Source: Comamonadaceae bacterium
GTDB lineage: Bacteria; Pseudomonadota; Gammaproteobacteria; Burkholderiales; Burkholderiaceae_C
Reading direction: 5' to 3'
DNA length: 64,000 nucleotides
Assembly: GCA_947373185.1 (NCBI GenBank)
Contig: CANBWP010000012.1
Span: 1-64,000 of the forward strand
Below, piece by piece: positions 46,239 through 56,678 of this stretch. The notes under the pieces were generated by a model. That model ran no database searches. It had not been told where the DNA came from and worked only from the letters and a program-made list of their open reading frames with translations. Made by a program: the position numbers and the translations under genes. Position 1 is the stretch's first letter. Each line of letters starts with the position of its first letter.

Positions 46239-46397
46239 GATGAGTTCCTTGTGAAAATGAAAAAGGCTGAAACAAGAAATCAATGCTAGGCGCGCACGGC
46301 AATTTCAGGGCCTGCTTTGGCTTGCAATGACGCCGCACAAGGCCGGCCTGAAACCGTTAGAATTCGCATCCCTCTCTTCAAAGTAGCTTCTGTTTCA

Positions 46398-46859
46398 ATG
46401 GCAGGCATCCACATCACCGACATCGAAGCGGCCATCAACTACTGGCGTGAAAAAAATCCGTCACCTGATGGTGTGGCCTTGCCACGCGAGTTGCGAGCAC
46501 TCGCCGAGGTGTATGCCTTGATGGTGTACTTCAAAGAAGACGAGGCTGACGAGTTCAGATTGCCTTTGGCTGCTGCAGAGGCATGGCAGGCTTGGTATGC
46601 CAGCACACCCGACACCCCATGCATTGCCATTTGCTCCACCTTTCAAGGTGACCCCGAATGCAAAGGCTGCGGCCGAAGCTTCGAAGAAGTGCAGCTGTGG
46701 ACCGAAATGAGCCCTGGTGAAAAACGCACTGTTTGGCGCCGCATCACTGTCGATGGCACCTCGTGGCGCTTCAATCGCTATGCCGAGCGCGCTGCCGAAG
46801 ACCGAAGCCTGGCCCGGGCTGCGGCCGATGCCCAAGTCCCCTTAGGCTTTCAAGGCTGA
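46398..46859 (+). CDS. DUF3717-DUF1289 fusion protein
   Basis: The 153-residue protein joins two small domains: an N-terminal DUF3717 (HITDIEAAINYWREKN, about residues 4-60) and a C-terminal DUF1289 with four cysteines (PCIAICSTF...ECKGCGRSFEE) that probably bind a metal. DUF1289 proteins have no firm function. The ATG at 46398 is chosen by domain fit; the frame is open 27 codons further. Its stop abuts the convergent yaeQ stop without any gap. Confidence 0.82.
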   Translation: MAGIHITDIEAAINYWREKNPSPDGVALPRELRALAEVYALMVYFKEDEADEFRLPLAAAEAWQAWYASTPDTPCIAICSTFQGDPECKGCGRSFEEVQLWTEMSPGEKRTVWRRITVDGTSWRFNRYAERAAEDRSLARAAADAQVPLGFQG

Positions 46860-47420
46860 TTATTTCCAGCGCACCACTTCAAGGTGCACACTGTCTTTTG
46901 AATTGCTCAAAGTCAAGGCGCCTTCTTGCACAGTGGCCTGCAACTGCATGCTGCGTTCCGCCAATTTGGCAAGCGCTTGGCTGGCGTCTGTCGGCACGCG
47001 CCAGACCTGCAATTTTTCCATGCGGGTGAGCTTGTTCTCGATGCCTTTCCACCAGATTTCGGCGGCATGGTTAAAGCAATACACCATCACAGCATCGGCC
47101 TTTTGGCACGCCTTGTTCAAGGGCTTGTCTTCAGGTTGCCCCACTTCTACCCACAGCCGTGTTTGGCCCGTGAAGTCGCGCAAGGACAAATCTGGATCAT
47201 CCACATCCGACAAGCCTGCGCCAAAAGCCAACACGCCATCGCCATTTAAATCGGCTTGCAATTTGTGGGCATTCAAGGCCAATGCCAGCAGACGAATCAT
47301 CATGCGCTCATCTGTTTCGCTAGGGTGGCGCGCCAGTGTCAGCGCATGGTCGGCGTAATAACTGTTGTCAATGTCGGCAATCGAAAGATTGACTTTGTAG
47401 ATGGTGGATTTCAGTGCCAT
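46860..47420 (-). CDS. yaeQ: YaeQ family protein
   Basis: The 186-residue protein begins MALKSTIYKVNLSIADIDN and contains the conserved HPSETDERMMIRLLALALNA and LWVEVGQPEDKPLNKAC, both YaeQ hallmarks. The family has a PD-(D/E)XK nuclease-like fold; in E. coli, YaeQ was linked to RfaH suppression, but its activity is not settled. It starts 5 nt after purB and so is in its operon. Confidence 0.92.
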   Translation of the reverse strand: MALKSTIYKVNLSIADIDNSYYADHALTLARHPSETDERMMIRLLALALNAHKLQADLNGDGVLAFGAGLSDVDDPDLSLRDFTGQTRLWVEVGQPEDKPLNKACQKADAVMVYCFNHAAEIWWKGIENKLTRMEKLQVWRVPTDASQALAKLAERSMQLQATVQEGALTLSNSKDSVHLEVVRWK

Positions 47421-47425
47421 GCCAT

Positions 47426-48898
<1,473 letters not shown>

Positions 48899-48940
48899 TT
48901 AGACGCGTATTTTTGAATTATTTTTGACAAGACTCACCCC

Positions 48941-49555
48941 ATGAAATTGATCGGTTCACTGACCAGCCCCTATGTCCGCAAGGTTTGCATTGTGATGGCT
49001 GAAAAAAAACTGGATTACCGCATGGTGATTGAAGATGTTTGGTCAGCCGATACCCACATTCACGCCTCCAACCCCTTGGGCAAGGTGCCTTGCTTGGTCT
49101 TGGAAGGTGGCGAGGCGGTGTTTGATTCACGCGTGATTGTGGAATATTTGGACACCTTGTCGCCCGTTGGCAAGCTCATCCCCAGCAACGGCCGCGAACG
49201 TGCCGAAGTCAAAACCTGGGAAGCTTTGGCCGATGGCCTGCTAGACGCTGCATTGTTGGCGCGCATGGAAACCATCTGGCCTCACCGAACCCAAGAACAG
49301 CGCAGTCAAGCCTGGATTGACAGGCAATTGGCCAAAATTGCAGAGGCTCTGCGCGCCATGTCACATGGGCTTGCCGACAAGCCTTATTGCTCGGGCCCTC
49401 ACTTGAGCCTGTCTGACATTGCTGTGGGATGCGCCCTTGGCTACTTGGATTTCCGTTTCCCGCAAATCGATTGGCGCGGCAACTACCCCAACTTGGACAA
49501 ACTGTTGGCCAAATTGATGCAGCGTCAAAGCTTCATCGACAGCTTGCCCAAGTAA
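48941..49555 (+). CDS. Glutathione S-transferase (YibF-like)
   Basis: The 204-residue cytosolic protein starts MKLIGSLTSPYVRKVCIVMAE in the manner of YibF GSTs, with the active serine/tyrosine region TSPYVRK, NPLGKVPCLV and an acidic DSRVIVEYLD that binds glutathione. The C-terminal half is helical. The substrate is unknown. It lies divergent from purB and converges on the next operon with a 2-nt gap. Confidence 0.92.
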   Translation: MKLIGSLTSPYVRKVCIVMAEKKLDYRMVIEDVWSADTHIHASNPLGKVPCLVLEGGEAVFDSRVIVEYLDTLSPVGKLIPSNGRERAEVKTWEALADGLLDAALLARMETIWPHRTQEQRSQAWIDRQLAKIAEALRAMSHGLADKPYCSGPHLSLSDIAVGCALGYLDFRFPQIDWRGNYPNLDKLLAKLMQRQSFIDSLPK

Positions 49556-49557
49556 GC

Positions 49558-49992
49558 TCAGGCGTTAGCTCGCCTTTTCAGCCAACGCATCAAACTGCCT
49601 ACCCAGGGGAGTTTTTCATACAACTCCTCGGCCGCGTCCCAATAGTCTCGGTGCAAGATGATTTGGTCTTGTGCATCCAAGACCAAATGGGTGGTGCCCA
49701 AAATGACTTGCTCGGTGCTGGTGTCAAAGCGTTTGAACTTGAACTTAAATTGCCAAGTTAAAAACGCCTGAGATCCCTCCACCACCTGGCCCGTGATGAC
49801 AAAGCGCGGATTCTCAAGAGACACAAACATGTGCTGGAAAATGCCGTCAATGGCGGGCAAACCTTGCACCTCATTGAACGGATCCTTGAAGCGCGCTTGT
49901 GCGCTGTAGTAACTTTTCAAGCCCACCAATGTCTGTGGCGTCAAGCTTTCAAAGTAGGCTGCAATGCGGTCGAATTGTTGACGCTGCGTCAT
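49558..49992 (-). CDS. NTF2-like (SnoaL-type) protein, end of lipid-modification operon
   Basis: The 144-residue single-domain protein has the cone-shaped NTF2-like fold pattern: helices, then PFNEVQGLPAIDGIFQHMF and strands ending HRDYWDAAEELYEKLPWVG. Proteins with this same ending occur beside cfa-type genes in several proteobacteria. A ligand or isomerase role is likely but undefined. It is the last of nine leftward genes, 3 nt after the SDR gene. Confidence 0.8.
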   Translation of the reverse strand: MTQRQQFDRIAAYFESLTPQTLVGLKSYYSAQARFKDPFNEVQGLPAIDGIFQHMFVSLENPRFVITGQVVEGSQAFLTWQFKFKFKRFDTSTEQVILGTTHLVLDAQDQIILHRDYWDAAEELYEKLPWVGSLMRWLKRRANA

Positions 49993-49995
49993 GGC

Positions 49996-50874
49996 TTAAA
50001 GTCCCGTAAATCGACGAACCAACGCAAAATACAAACGATAAGGCAACAAGCGCATGAGCTTGAGCCAAACCGTGAAACGTTTTGGAAAGTGAATGTCAAA
50101 TAAGCCTTTGGCCCAACCTTGGAGCATGGCCTGTGCCGCTTGCTCGGGCGAGAGCAACGCCGGCATCTGAAAACTGTTTTGTGCTGTCAGCGGCGTGGCC
50201 ACAAAGCCCGGACTGATCAAGCTCACCCCAATGCCTTTGTCTTGCAAATCCATGTACAAAATTTCGGCCAAGTTGGTCATGGCAGCCTTGGTCGGCCCAT
50301 AAGCCAAGCCATTAGGCAAACCCCGCCAGCCGGCCACACTGCTGACCAAACTCACATGACCAAAGCCTTGTTGCAAGAAGACCGGTAAGGCTTCAGCCAA
50401 GACCCGCAACAGGCCGTTGTAATTGACGTCTTGGTGGCGCAACATGTCGGCCAAATCAAACTCTGTGGCTCGCTGAGCGCGGTAATGCCCTGCACAGTAC
50501 AACATCAAGTCGACCTGGCCGCCCATCGCTACTTGCCGCGTCACATACTTCACTTGCAAACTGTCCGTCACATCAAGTGGCATCAATGCCACCGGTGGAC
50601 CCTGTACCCCGCACGCTCGCGCCCATTCCCCAAGTGCGCCCAATTCACGGGCGGAAATCACCACAGAGGCACCTGCCGCCTGCAATGCTTTGGCACACGC
50701 CAATCCAATGCCACTCGAAGCACCCACCAACCAAACACGTTTGCCTTGCCACTCGCGCATGGGCGCATTCAAGGGCTGTCCCCAGCGCCGCACAGCCTTT
50801 CTTGACGGCTCACCTTGCAAGGGCAGAGGGCCACGAACCTTCAACTCGAGGACATCCGATGCTGGCGTACTCAT
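49996..50874 (-). CDS. Short-chain dehydrogenase/reductase
   Basis: The 292-residue protein has a classical SDR fold: the NAD(P) motif GASSGIGLACAKAL (about residues 52-65), the NAG-like CAG triplet, catalytic serine in SLVSSVAG, and YGPTKAA with Tyr and Lys. An extra 40 residues precede the fold. It may reduce or oxidise a lipid intermediate. It overlaps the DUF3833 gene by 4 nt. Confidence 0.88.
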   Translation of the reverse strand: MSTPASDVLELKVRGPLPLQGEPSRKAVRRWGQPLNAPMREWQGKRVWLVGASSGIGLACAKALQAAGASVVISARELGALGEWARACGVQGPPVALMPLDVTDSLQVKYVTRQVAMGGQVDLMLYCAGHYRAQRATEFDLADMLRHQDVNYNGLLRVLAEALPVFLQQGFGHVSLVSSVAGWRGLPNGLAYGPTKAAMTNLAEILYMDLQDKGIGVSLISPGFVATPLTAQNSFQMPALLSPEQAAQAMLQGWAKGLFDIHFPKRFTVWLKLMRLLPYRLYFALVRRFTGL

Positions 50875-51476
50875 GATTGGCCTTGATTGGCAACAGGGGT
50901 GCGCCGGGTAAAGGACAAGGTGACCTCCCCCAAACGAACACCGAGTTTGCTCATGACGGCCTTGTTCAACATGACGCGGTCATCCATCAAATACATCCAA
51001 TCGTCAAATTGCACATTCCAAACCGTACCGTCCACGGGCAAAGCCAATGTGTATTGCCAGTGAAACGCATTGCCCTGCGTTTCACCCTGGGCCACACCCA
51101 CCACATCGTCCGCGCGTCCTTCGTAACGGCCATGGGGTAAGGCTTTGAGGCGCCAAATACGGCGTTGCTGCGTCCCATCGGCATACACAAAAGCTTCGTC
51201 CAACACACCCTCATCACCTTGCCACTTGCAGTTCATCTGAACCGTGAATCGCTTGACCACGGCGCCACTGCGATCTGTGAACAGACCCCATGCATCCACC
51301 ATGCCGTCAAAGTAAGTGCGCAAATCGAGCACTGGTTTTTGGTTCCGATAGTCGGCAACTTGTGGCCCCGCACAACCGGTCGCCGTTGCCGCCAAACCCA
51401 GCACCGCCGTGTTGGTGAGCAGCCAAGGGGCCGTCAAGCCCCGCGCCATTTTTTGCAATGTGTGTCGACGATTCAT
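50871..51476 (-). CDS. DUF3833 lipoprotein
   Basis: The 201-residue protein has a signal with a lipobox-like ATATGC (C35), preceded by a twin-arginine-like MNRRHTLQK. The DUF3833 core is readable: TYFDGMVDAWGLFTDRSG, ADDVVGVAQGE and FDDWMYLMDDRVMLNK. The family is conserved beside cfa/MFS/SDR genes but has no assigned role. It overlaps both neighbours by 4 nt. Confidence 0.85.
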   Translation of the reverse strand: MNRRHTLQKMARGLTAPWLLTNTAVLGLAATATGCAGPQVADYRNQKPVLDLRTYFDGMVDAWGLFTDRSGAVVKRFTVQMNCKWQGDEGVLDEAFVYADGTQQRRIWRLKALPHGRYEGRADDVVGVAQGETQGNAFHWQYTLALPVDGTVWNVQFDDWMYLMDDRVMLNKAVMSKLGVRLGEVTLSFTRRTPVANQGQS

Positions 51477-52753
51477 ATTGAATTCCTAGAGTTGTACAGC
51501 CCAAAAGCCGCGCACAGTTTCAAAGCACAAGGAAACAAGCCGTAGGCCCATGTCAAAGCGTGCAGGCCTTCGACGTGCTGGGCGCCAGGGACATAGCCCC
51601 ACCAAGACAGCAGCGGCAAACTGAGACCTGCCGCCAAGGCCAAGTTCAATTTGGTTGCCAAATTCCACCAACCTAAATACAGCCCTTCAGTTTTGCCCCG
51701 ATGACCCAAACGCTGGATCAGACCATTGAGCATGGCGCCCGGCACGACCAAGTCAGCACCCAAAGCGGTACCAGAAGCCAAACACACACAGAAAAATGGC
51801 CAGACATCCCCGGCTCCAAGTTGGGTCACGCCCATGAAACTGAAGACCGCCAACAACATCCCCGCCAACCAGATTCGCGGCAAGTCAAATCGCTGGATGG
51901 CTTTCAACCACAAGGGCAGTGACAACGCACCAGACAAAAAATACGCACCTAAAAACAAAGGCGCTTGAGAAGCGGGTGCACGAATTTGATCTTCCACAAA
52001 AAACAAAACGAGACTTGCAGGCACTGCGCTGGCAATACCGTTGATCACAAAGATCAGAAGCAGTTTGGCAAACGCAGGGGCATTGAAGGGCGCAAAAAAA
52101 TGCCAGTTCATCGGCAATGAATGGAGGGCACCAGCCAGACCGCCCAAAGGGCTGGTCTCCTCCCTTTGAAAAACCGCATGCCAAGCCCACAAACCGAGCC
52201 CCAGCAACAAACCCAGCAGGGCTGCGGTCTGCGTCCAACTCAGCCACACAGGCAACATGGCCGCCATCACAACACCCCACAAGCCCGCACCTTCGCGCCA
52301 AGCCAACACTTGCGATTGCTGAACCGCATCACCGCCCAAACGCGTCGCCCAGGCTTGATGAAGAATGCTCAGGCCACTGTAGGCCAGATGACAGACCGTG
52401 ACGCACAACCCAACCCATGCCGCATAAAAAGCCGTGTCCGACAGGTGCGGTGGATTGAACAGTGCGGCAAAAGCCACCGCGAGCAAGAGGGCAAAACAGC
52501 CCGCCCACATGAAAAATTTCAACCGCGTTTGCGCGTAGAGCCAATCACTCAAGCGCCCTAAAAATGGATCTGTCAGGGCATCCATCAAGCGACTGCCTAG
52601 CAAGACAAAGCCGAGGAGCGCCAAAGGCACTGACAAGTGCGTGGCGTAAAAATGCGGCACATTGACGTACATCGGCAAAGCCACAAAAGCCAAGGGCAGG
52701 GCCAAAAACCCGTAGGCCATTGCGTCGGCATGTGACACACATTGCGGTTTCAT
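51473..52753 (-). CDS. MFS transporter (GPH/melibiose-type)
   Basis: The 426-residue protein has 12 membrane helices. The second and third helices bear SRLMDALTDPFLGRLSD, the GPH-family signature. It may flip or carry a lipid or its precursor, given its neighbours; sugar transport is not suggested by context. It overlaps the DUF3833 and chalcone isomerase-like genes by 4 nt each. Confidence 0.87.
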   Translation of the reverse strand: MKPQCVSHADAMAYGFLALPLAFVALPMYVNVPHFYATHLSVPLALLGFVLLGSRLMDALTDPFLGRLSDWLYAQTRLKFFMWAGCFALLLAVAFAALFNPPHLSDTAFYAAWVGLCVTVCHLAYSGLSILHQAWATRLGGDAVQQSQVLAWREGAGLWGVVMAAMLPVWLSWTQTAALLGLLLGLGLWAWHAVFQREETSPLGGLAGALHSLPMNWHFFAPFNAPAFAKLLLIFVINGIASAVPASLVLFFVEDQIRAPASQAPLFLGAYFLSGALSLPLWLKAIQRFDLPRIWLAGMLLAVFSFMGVTQLGAGDVWPFFCVCLASGTALGADLVVPGAMLNGLIQRLGHRGKTEGLYLGWWNLATKLNLALAAGLSLPLLSWWGYVPGAQHVEGLHALTWAYGLFPCALKLCAAFGLYNSRNSI

Positions 52754-53319
52754 GGCTGCGCCATCCAGGCTTGCCGGATTGCAGGTGCGGCGGTGGCTTC
52801 ATGCAGCCAGATGCCAAAAAACAGCCTGGCAAATTGAGGGTCGGCAATGAACCCCAAACGTTTGTGTTGAGACCAAAACTCAGCCCCCGCATTGGGTTTG
52901 TGAATGCCCAGCAATTGATCGCCTTTTTCAACATTCGGAAACATATCGCTCATCGCTTTGCGCCAAGCCATTTCTTGGTCAGCGCTGAAGGCGCCAATGC
53001 GCTTCATTTCATCGATAGAGCGTTTGGCAATGTCTTTGCCCTCAAAACTTCTCAAATACGTCAACTCCAAAGCAAAAACTTGCTCGCTGTATTGCGACAT
53101 TGAAAAGCCTGCCGATGTCCATAAGCGGGCGTCATAAATTTCAAAGCCCCAAATTTTCAAACGTTGCGGGGCTGAGGGTTTGGTGCCAGGCAGGGCCACA
53201 TCGTTGGCACCTGCAACTTGAGCGAGGAGGACAGAAACCAGCACCAACGAAGACGACAACAAACGCCGACGCGTGCCACAACACGCCTCCTGCAGCACCG
53301 TCGGGCTTATGTCGTTCAT
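52750..53319 (-). CDS. Chalcone isomerase-like periplasmic protein
   Basis: The 189-residue protein has a signal peptide (RRRLLSSSLVLVSVLLAQVAGA) and a chalcone isomerase-like domain (KIWGFEIYDARLWT, ALELTYLRSFEGKDIAKRS). Such bacterial proteins lack the plant catalytic residues and probably bind fatty acids. It sits between cfa and the MFS gene, which supports a lipid-binding role. Confidence 0.82.
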   Translation of the reverse strand: MNDISPTVLQEACCGTRRRLLSSSLVLVSVLLAQVAGANDVALPGTKPSAPQRLKIWGFEIYDARLWTSAGFSMSQYSEQVFALELTYLRSFEGKDIAKRSIDEMKRIGAFSADQEMAWRKAMSDMFPNVEKGDQLLGIHKPNAGAEFWSQHKRLGFIADPQFARLFFGIWLHEATAAPAIRQAWMAQP

Positions 53320-53322
53320 ATT

Positions 53323-54546
53323 TCAGGCACGCTTTTGCAAAGTGAACTGGATCACGTCCGTATTGGCTTCGTCAAATGCGGCTTCACAGTAGGCCAAATA
53401 AAACTCCCACAAACGCAAGAACTTGGTGTCAAAACCCAAGGTCAAGACTTGCGCTTCTTGCGCCATGAATTCGTGGCGCCATCGGCGCAGGGTCTCTGCA
53501 TAGTCTGGGCCAAATTTCAGCTCATCTATCACGTCCAAGCCGGCCATGCGAGCTTGCTTTCTAAATTCTTCAGGGCTTGGCAAACAGCCACCAGGGAAGA
53601 TGTATTGCTGAATGAAGTCGGTCGATTTCACATACCGATCAAACAAGGCATCATCAATCACAATGCTTTGAATGCAAGCCTTGCCACCTGGTTTAAGAAG
53701 CTTGCTCACCGTTTGGAAGTAGGTAGGCCAATATGATTGGCCAACCGCTTCAATCATTTCAATCGAGCACACTGCGTCATACGGACCATCGTCGATGTCG
53801 CGGTAGTCTTGCAAACGCAAATCGGCTTGTTCAGATTTGCCAAGCCATTTCATACGCGCCTTGGCAAAGGCCAGTTGCTCGGTGGACAAGGTCACGCCAG
53901 CCACATGAGCGCCGAAATCGACGGTGGCCATTTCCGCCAAAGCGCCCCAGCCACAACCAATTTCCAACACCCGAGAGCCTGCTGCCACATCGGTCATTTT
54001 CAAAGCGCGCCGTACTTTGGCCTGCTGTGCTTGTGCCATGCTTTGGCCAAAGTCGCCCTCAAACAATGCGGACGAATAGTTCATGGTGCCGTCCAACCAC
54101 AACTCATAAAAAGCATTGCCCAAATCGTAATGGGCGTGAATGTTTTTACGGCTGTTGGTTTTGTTGTTCCGATTCAACAAATGACGCACGCGATAAGCCA
54201 TGCGGCCCCACCAAGAGCCATAAATGAGGTCTTCCACAGCGCGCCTGTTTTGAATCATGACACGCAACAGATCACTCAACGAAGGTGTACGCCAATCGCC
54301 TGCCATATAGGTTTCTGCAAAACCGATATCGCCCGACTTCATGCTGGCTGAAAAAACGTTCCAATTGCGCAAACTGATCGCAGCATGAGGCAAGGTGGCA
54401 TTGCCATACACCTTCGTGCTTCGATCTGGAAACTGAATGGTCAAGGTGCCGTGCTCAATTTTTTCGAGCAAACGCAAGACACGTCGCGCAGCCAGGGGGG
54501 CTGATTGAATGGTCAAGTCCGTTTGGTGTGTGGTGCTTGTGTTCAT
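53323..54546 (-). CDS. cfa: Cyclopropane-fatty-acyl-phospholipid synthase
   Basis: The 407-residue enzyme methylates double bonds of membrane phospholipids with SAM to form cyclopropanes. It has an N-terminal lipid-binding domain, HYDLGNAFYELWLD, the SAM motif VLEIGCGWGALAE and the block IEMIEAVGQSYWPTYF. Some relatives make branched or furan-type acids instead. It lies 3 nt upstream of the chalcone isomerase-like gene. Confidence 0.93.
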   Translation of the reverse strand: MNTSTTHQTDLTIQSAPLAARRVLRLLEKIEHGTLTIQFPDRSTKVYGNATLPHAAISLRNWNVFSASMKSGDIGFAETYMAGDWRTPSLSDLLRVMIQNRRAVEDLIYGSWWGRMAYRVRHLLNRNNKTNSRKNIHAHYDLGNAFYELWLDGTMNYSSALFEGDFGQSMAQAQQAKVRRALKMTDVAAGSRVLEIGCGWGALAEMATVDFGAHVAGVTLSTEQLAFAKARMKWLGKSEQADLRLQDYRDIDDGPYDAVCSIEMIEAVGQSYWPTYFQTVSKLLKPGGKACIQSIVIDDALFDRYVKSTDFIQQYIFPGGCLPSPEEFRKQARMAGLDVIDELKFGPDYAETLRRWRHEFMAQEAQVLTLGFDTKFLRLWEFYLAYCEAAFDEANTDVIQFTLQKRA

Positions 54547-54557
54547 GAACAGATGAT

Positions 54558-55379
54558 TTAAGAAGAAGTCGTTGACGGGGTTTGTGCAGGCGTGACGAAT
54601 TGCGCTGGGGCTTCTGGTTTGCTAAAAAACGGCACGCGCTTTCGCCATAGCAGAAATGCATGCCAATGAATTCGCACCATCACTGCCAATGTGAAAAATG
54701 GATATTTGAGCAAGGCACGTCGAATGGCTTTGGCGTCTGCCGGCTTGAGAACGCCACTCAAGCTGGTTTGAATCAATGCGCCCTGCGCATCATCATGGTC
54801 AACCCGTGCGACCAATCGCTCTTGGCCTTGCAACTCGGTTCGCATGAATCTGAATTGATAACTGCCCGTCACTTCGCAAAAAGGTGACACATGAAATGCT
54901 TTGCTGGCATAGGCCGTTTTTCCATAGTGCGGTGCGTCCAATAAATAACAATGACGCTCACCAAAGGTGTTGTGCACCTCTGCCACGATGGCGGCCAAAC
55001 TGTTGTCCGCTCTATGGCAATACCAAAAACTCACGGGCTTGAAGGTGTAACCAAAGACCCGCGGAAAAGTCTGCAACCAAACTTCACCTTGCGCATCCAC
55101 AATGTTTTCCTGTTGAAGCACGTCTTCTAACCAACCTAGCGCACCACCTTGTTCGAGCGTACGTCCATCGCCATGGTCCACATCGTGGAACGACAAAAGG
55201 CCTGCGCGGTTGATGGCCAGACCCTGATTCAGGGCTTCGCTTTGCTGCGCACGCAGTAGGCGAATGCGCCGCATGGGCAGCATCAAAAAATAGGCGCCGT
55301 AGTGAAACGCGTGGTGCACAGGTCTGAGGCGTAAGTGCCTGACTTGGCCTTCACCGATCAGCGCGCCACTGGTGGTCAT
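54558..55379 (-). CDS. DUF1365 family protein
   Basis: The 273-residue protein starts SGALIGEGQVRHLRLRPVHH and contains the DUF1365 landmarks FGYTFKPVSFWYCH and EVHNTFGERHCYLL. It is conserved with the FAD protein and Cfa, and is likely to work on the same lipid; the reaction is unknown. It overlaps the FAD gene by 4 nt. Confidence 0.9.
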   Translation of the reverse strand: MTTSGALIGEGQVRHLRLRPVHHAFHYGAYFLMLPMRRIRLLRAQQSEALNQGLAINRAGLLSFHDVDHGDGRTLEQGGALGWLEDVLQQENIVDAQGEVWLQTFPRVFGYTFKPVSFWYCHRADNSLAAIVAEVHNTFGERHCYLLDAPHYGKTAYASKAFHVSPFCEVTGSYQFRFMRTELQGQERLVARVDHDDAQGALIQTSLSGVLKPADAKAIRRALLKYPFFTLAVMVRIHWHAFLLWRKRVPFFSKPEAPAQFVTPAQTPSTTSS

Positions 55380-56671
55380 GCATTCACCTTCAACAAAAGT
55401 TCTCTGGCAACCGCCAAGCCAGATTTCAAACCATCTTCATGGAAGCCATACCCCAACCAGGCGCCCGCATACCAAGTGTTGTGCTGGCCTTGAATGGACG
55501 GCATGTGTTGCTGTGCATCCATGGCGGCTTGGTCAAACACAGGGTGCGCGTAATCAATGCTGCGAATGATTTTTCTGGGGTCAATGGCTTTGCTCGGGTT
55601 CAAGGACACGACGACGGCTTGCTCATAGGGCAATGGCTGCAGTTTGTTCAACAAGTAGTGCAGGCATACGTTTGCGCTCTCTTGTTGTTCACTGTCTGCC
55701 CGTTCATAGTTCCATGCGGCCCAGGCTTTTCGCCGCTTGGGTAACACCCCCTCATCGGTGTGCAAGACCGCCACATTGTTTTGATATCGAATGGCTGACA
55801 AATAAGCTTGCTCTTGCGCACTCGGGGCTTTCAACATGCGCAAGGCCTGGTCTGAATGAGTGCACACCACCACGTCATCAAATCGCTCGGCATGGCCATT
55901 CGTCATCACGCGCACACCCTGCGCATCTCGTTCGATCAATTCGACGGGCGTGTTCAACCGTTTGTCAGCAATGCCACTGACTATTTTTTCCACATAATTT
56001 CTGGAGCCACCTGTCACCGTGAACCAACGGGGCCGATTGCTGACCTGAATCAAGCCGTGGTTGTGGCAAAACCGAATCATGGTGGCCACCGGAAAAGCCA
56101 ACATCTGGTCTGTTGGACAACTCCAAATGCAACCCATCATGGGCAAGAAATACCAATTTTTGAAGGCCTCACTGAACTGATGCTGCTTCAAAAATTCAGA
56201 CAAGGGCTGACGCATCTCAGTTTCTTTTTGCGCCTGTGCAATGCGGGTGCACAGGGCGTTGAAACGCAAAACGTCTGCCAACATTTTTAAAAAAGCAGGT
56301 CGAAGCAAATTTTTGCGCTGTGCAAAGACAGTGTCTAAATTGCTGCCGCTCCACTCCAAGGCTTCTTCACCCCAGACCTTGGGCGCTTGAACAGAAAACG
56401 ACATGTCCGACAAGGACGTCTCAACGCCCAACTCTGCAAACAGATTGATCAAATTCGGATAGGTCCGTTCATTGAAGACCAAAAATCCCGTGTCCACACC
56501 GTGCGTCACCAAGCCCTTCTGGGTTGGCAAAGTGATGTCGACCGTATTGGCATGGCCCCCAAAGTAGCTACCGGCCTCAAACAACGTGATGTCCGCTTGA
56601 CCTTTCAAACTGTGTGCCACGGCCAAGCCTGAAACACCTGAACCCACAATCGCAATTTTTTTGAATGTCAT
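55376..56671 (-). CDS. FAD-dependent oxidoreductase (amine oxidase-like, COG2907)
   Basis: The 431-residue flavoprotein begins with the FAD-binding motif IVGSGVSGLAVAHSLKG and ends with the family motif YAGAWLGYGFHEDGLKSG. A middle motif LPMMGCIWSCPTDQ is typical of this family. It probably oxidises or desaturates an acyl chain, as part of the Cfa-linked lipid pathway. It is read just after the glutathione peroxidase gene (7-nt gap). Confidence 0.9.
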   Translation of the reverse strand: MTFKKIAIVGSGVSGLAVAHSLKGQADITLFEAGSYFGGHANTVDITLPTQKGLVTHGVDTGFLVFNERTYPNLINLFAELGVETSLSDMSFSVQAPKVWGEEALEWSGSNLDTVFAQRKNLLRPAFLKMLADVLRFNALCTRIAQAQKETEMRQPLSEFLKQHQFSEAFKNWYFLPMMGCIWSCPTDQMLAFPVATMIRFCHNHGLIQVSNRPRWFTVTGGSRNYVEKIVSGIADKRLNTPVELIERDAQGVRVMTNGHAERFDDVVVCTHSDQALRMLKAPSAQEQAYLSAIRYQNNVAVLHTDEGVLPKRRKAWAAWNYERADSEQQESANVCLHYLLNKLQPLPYEQAVVVSLNPSKAIDPRKIIRSIDYAHPVFDQAAMDAQQHMPSIQGQHNTWYAGAWLGYGFHEDGLKSGLAVARELLLKVNA

Positions 56672-56678
56672 GATTGAT

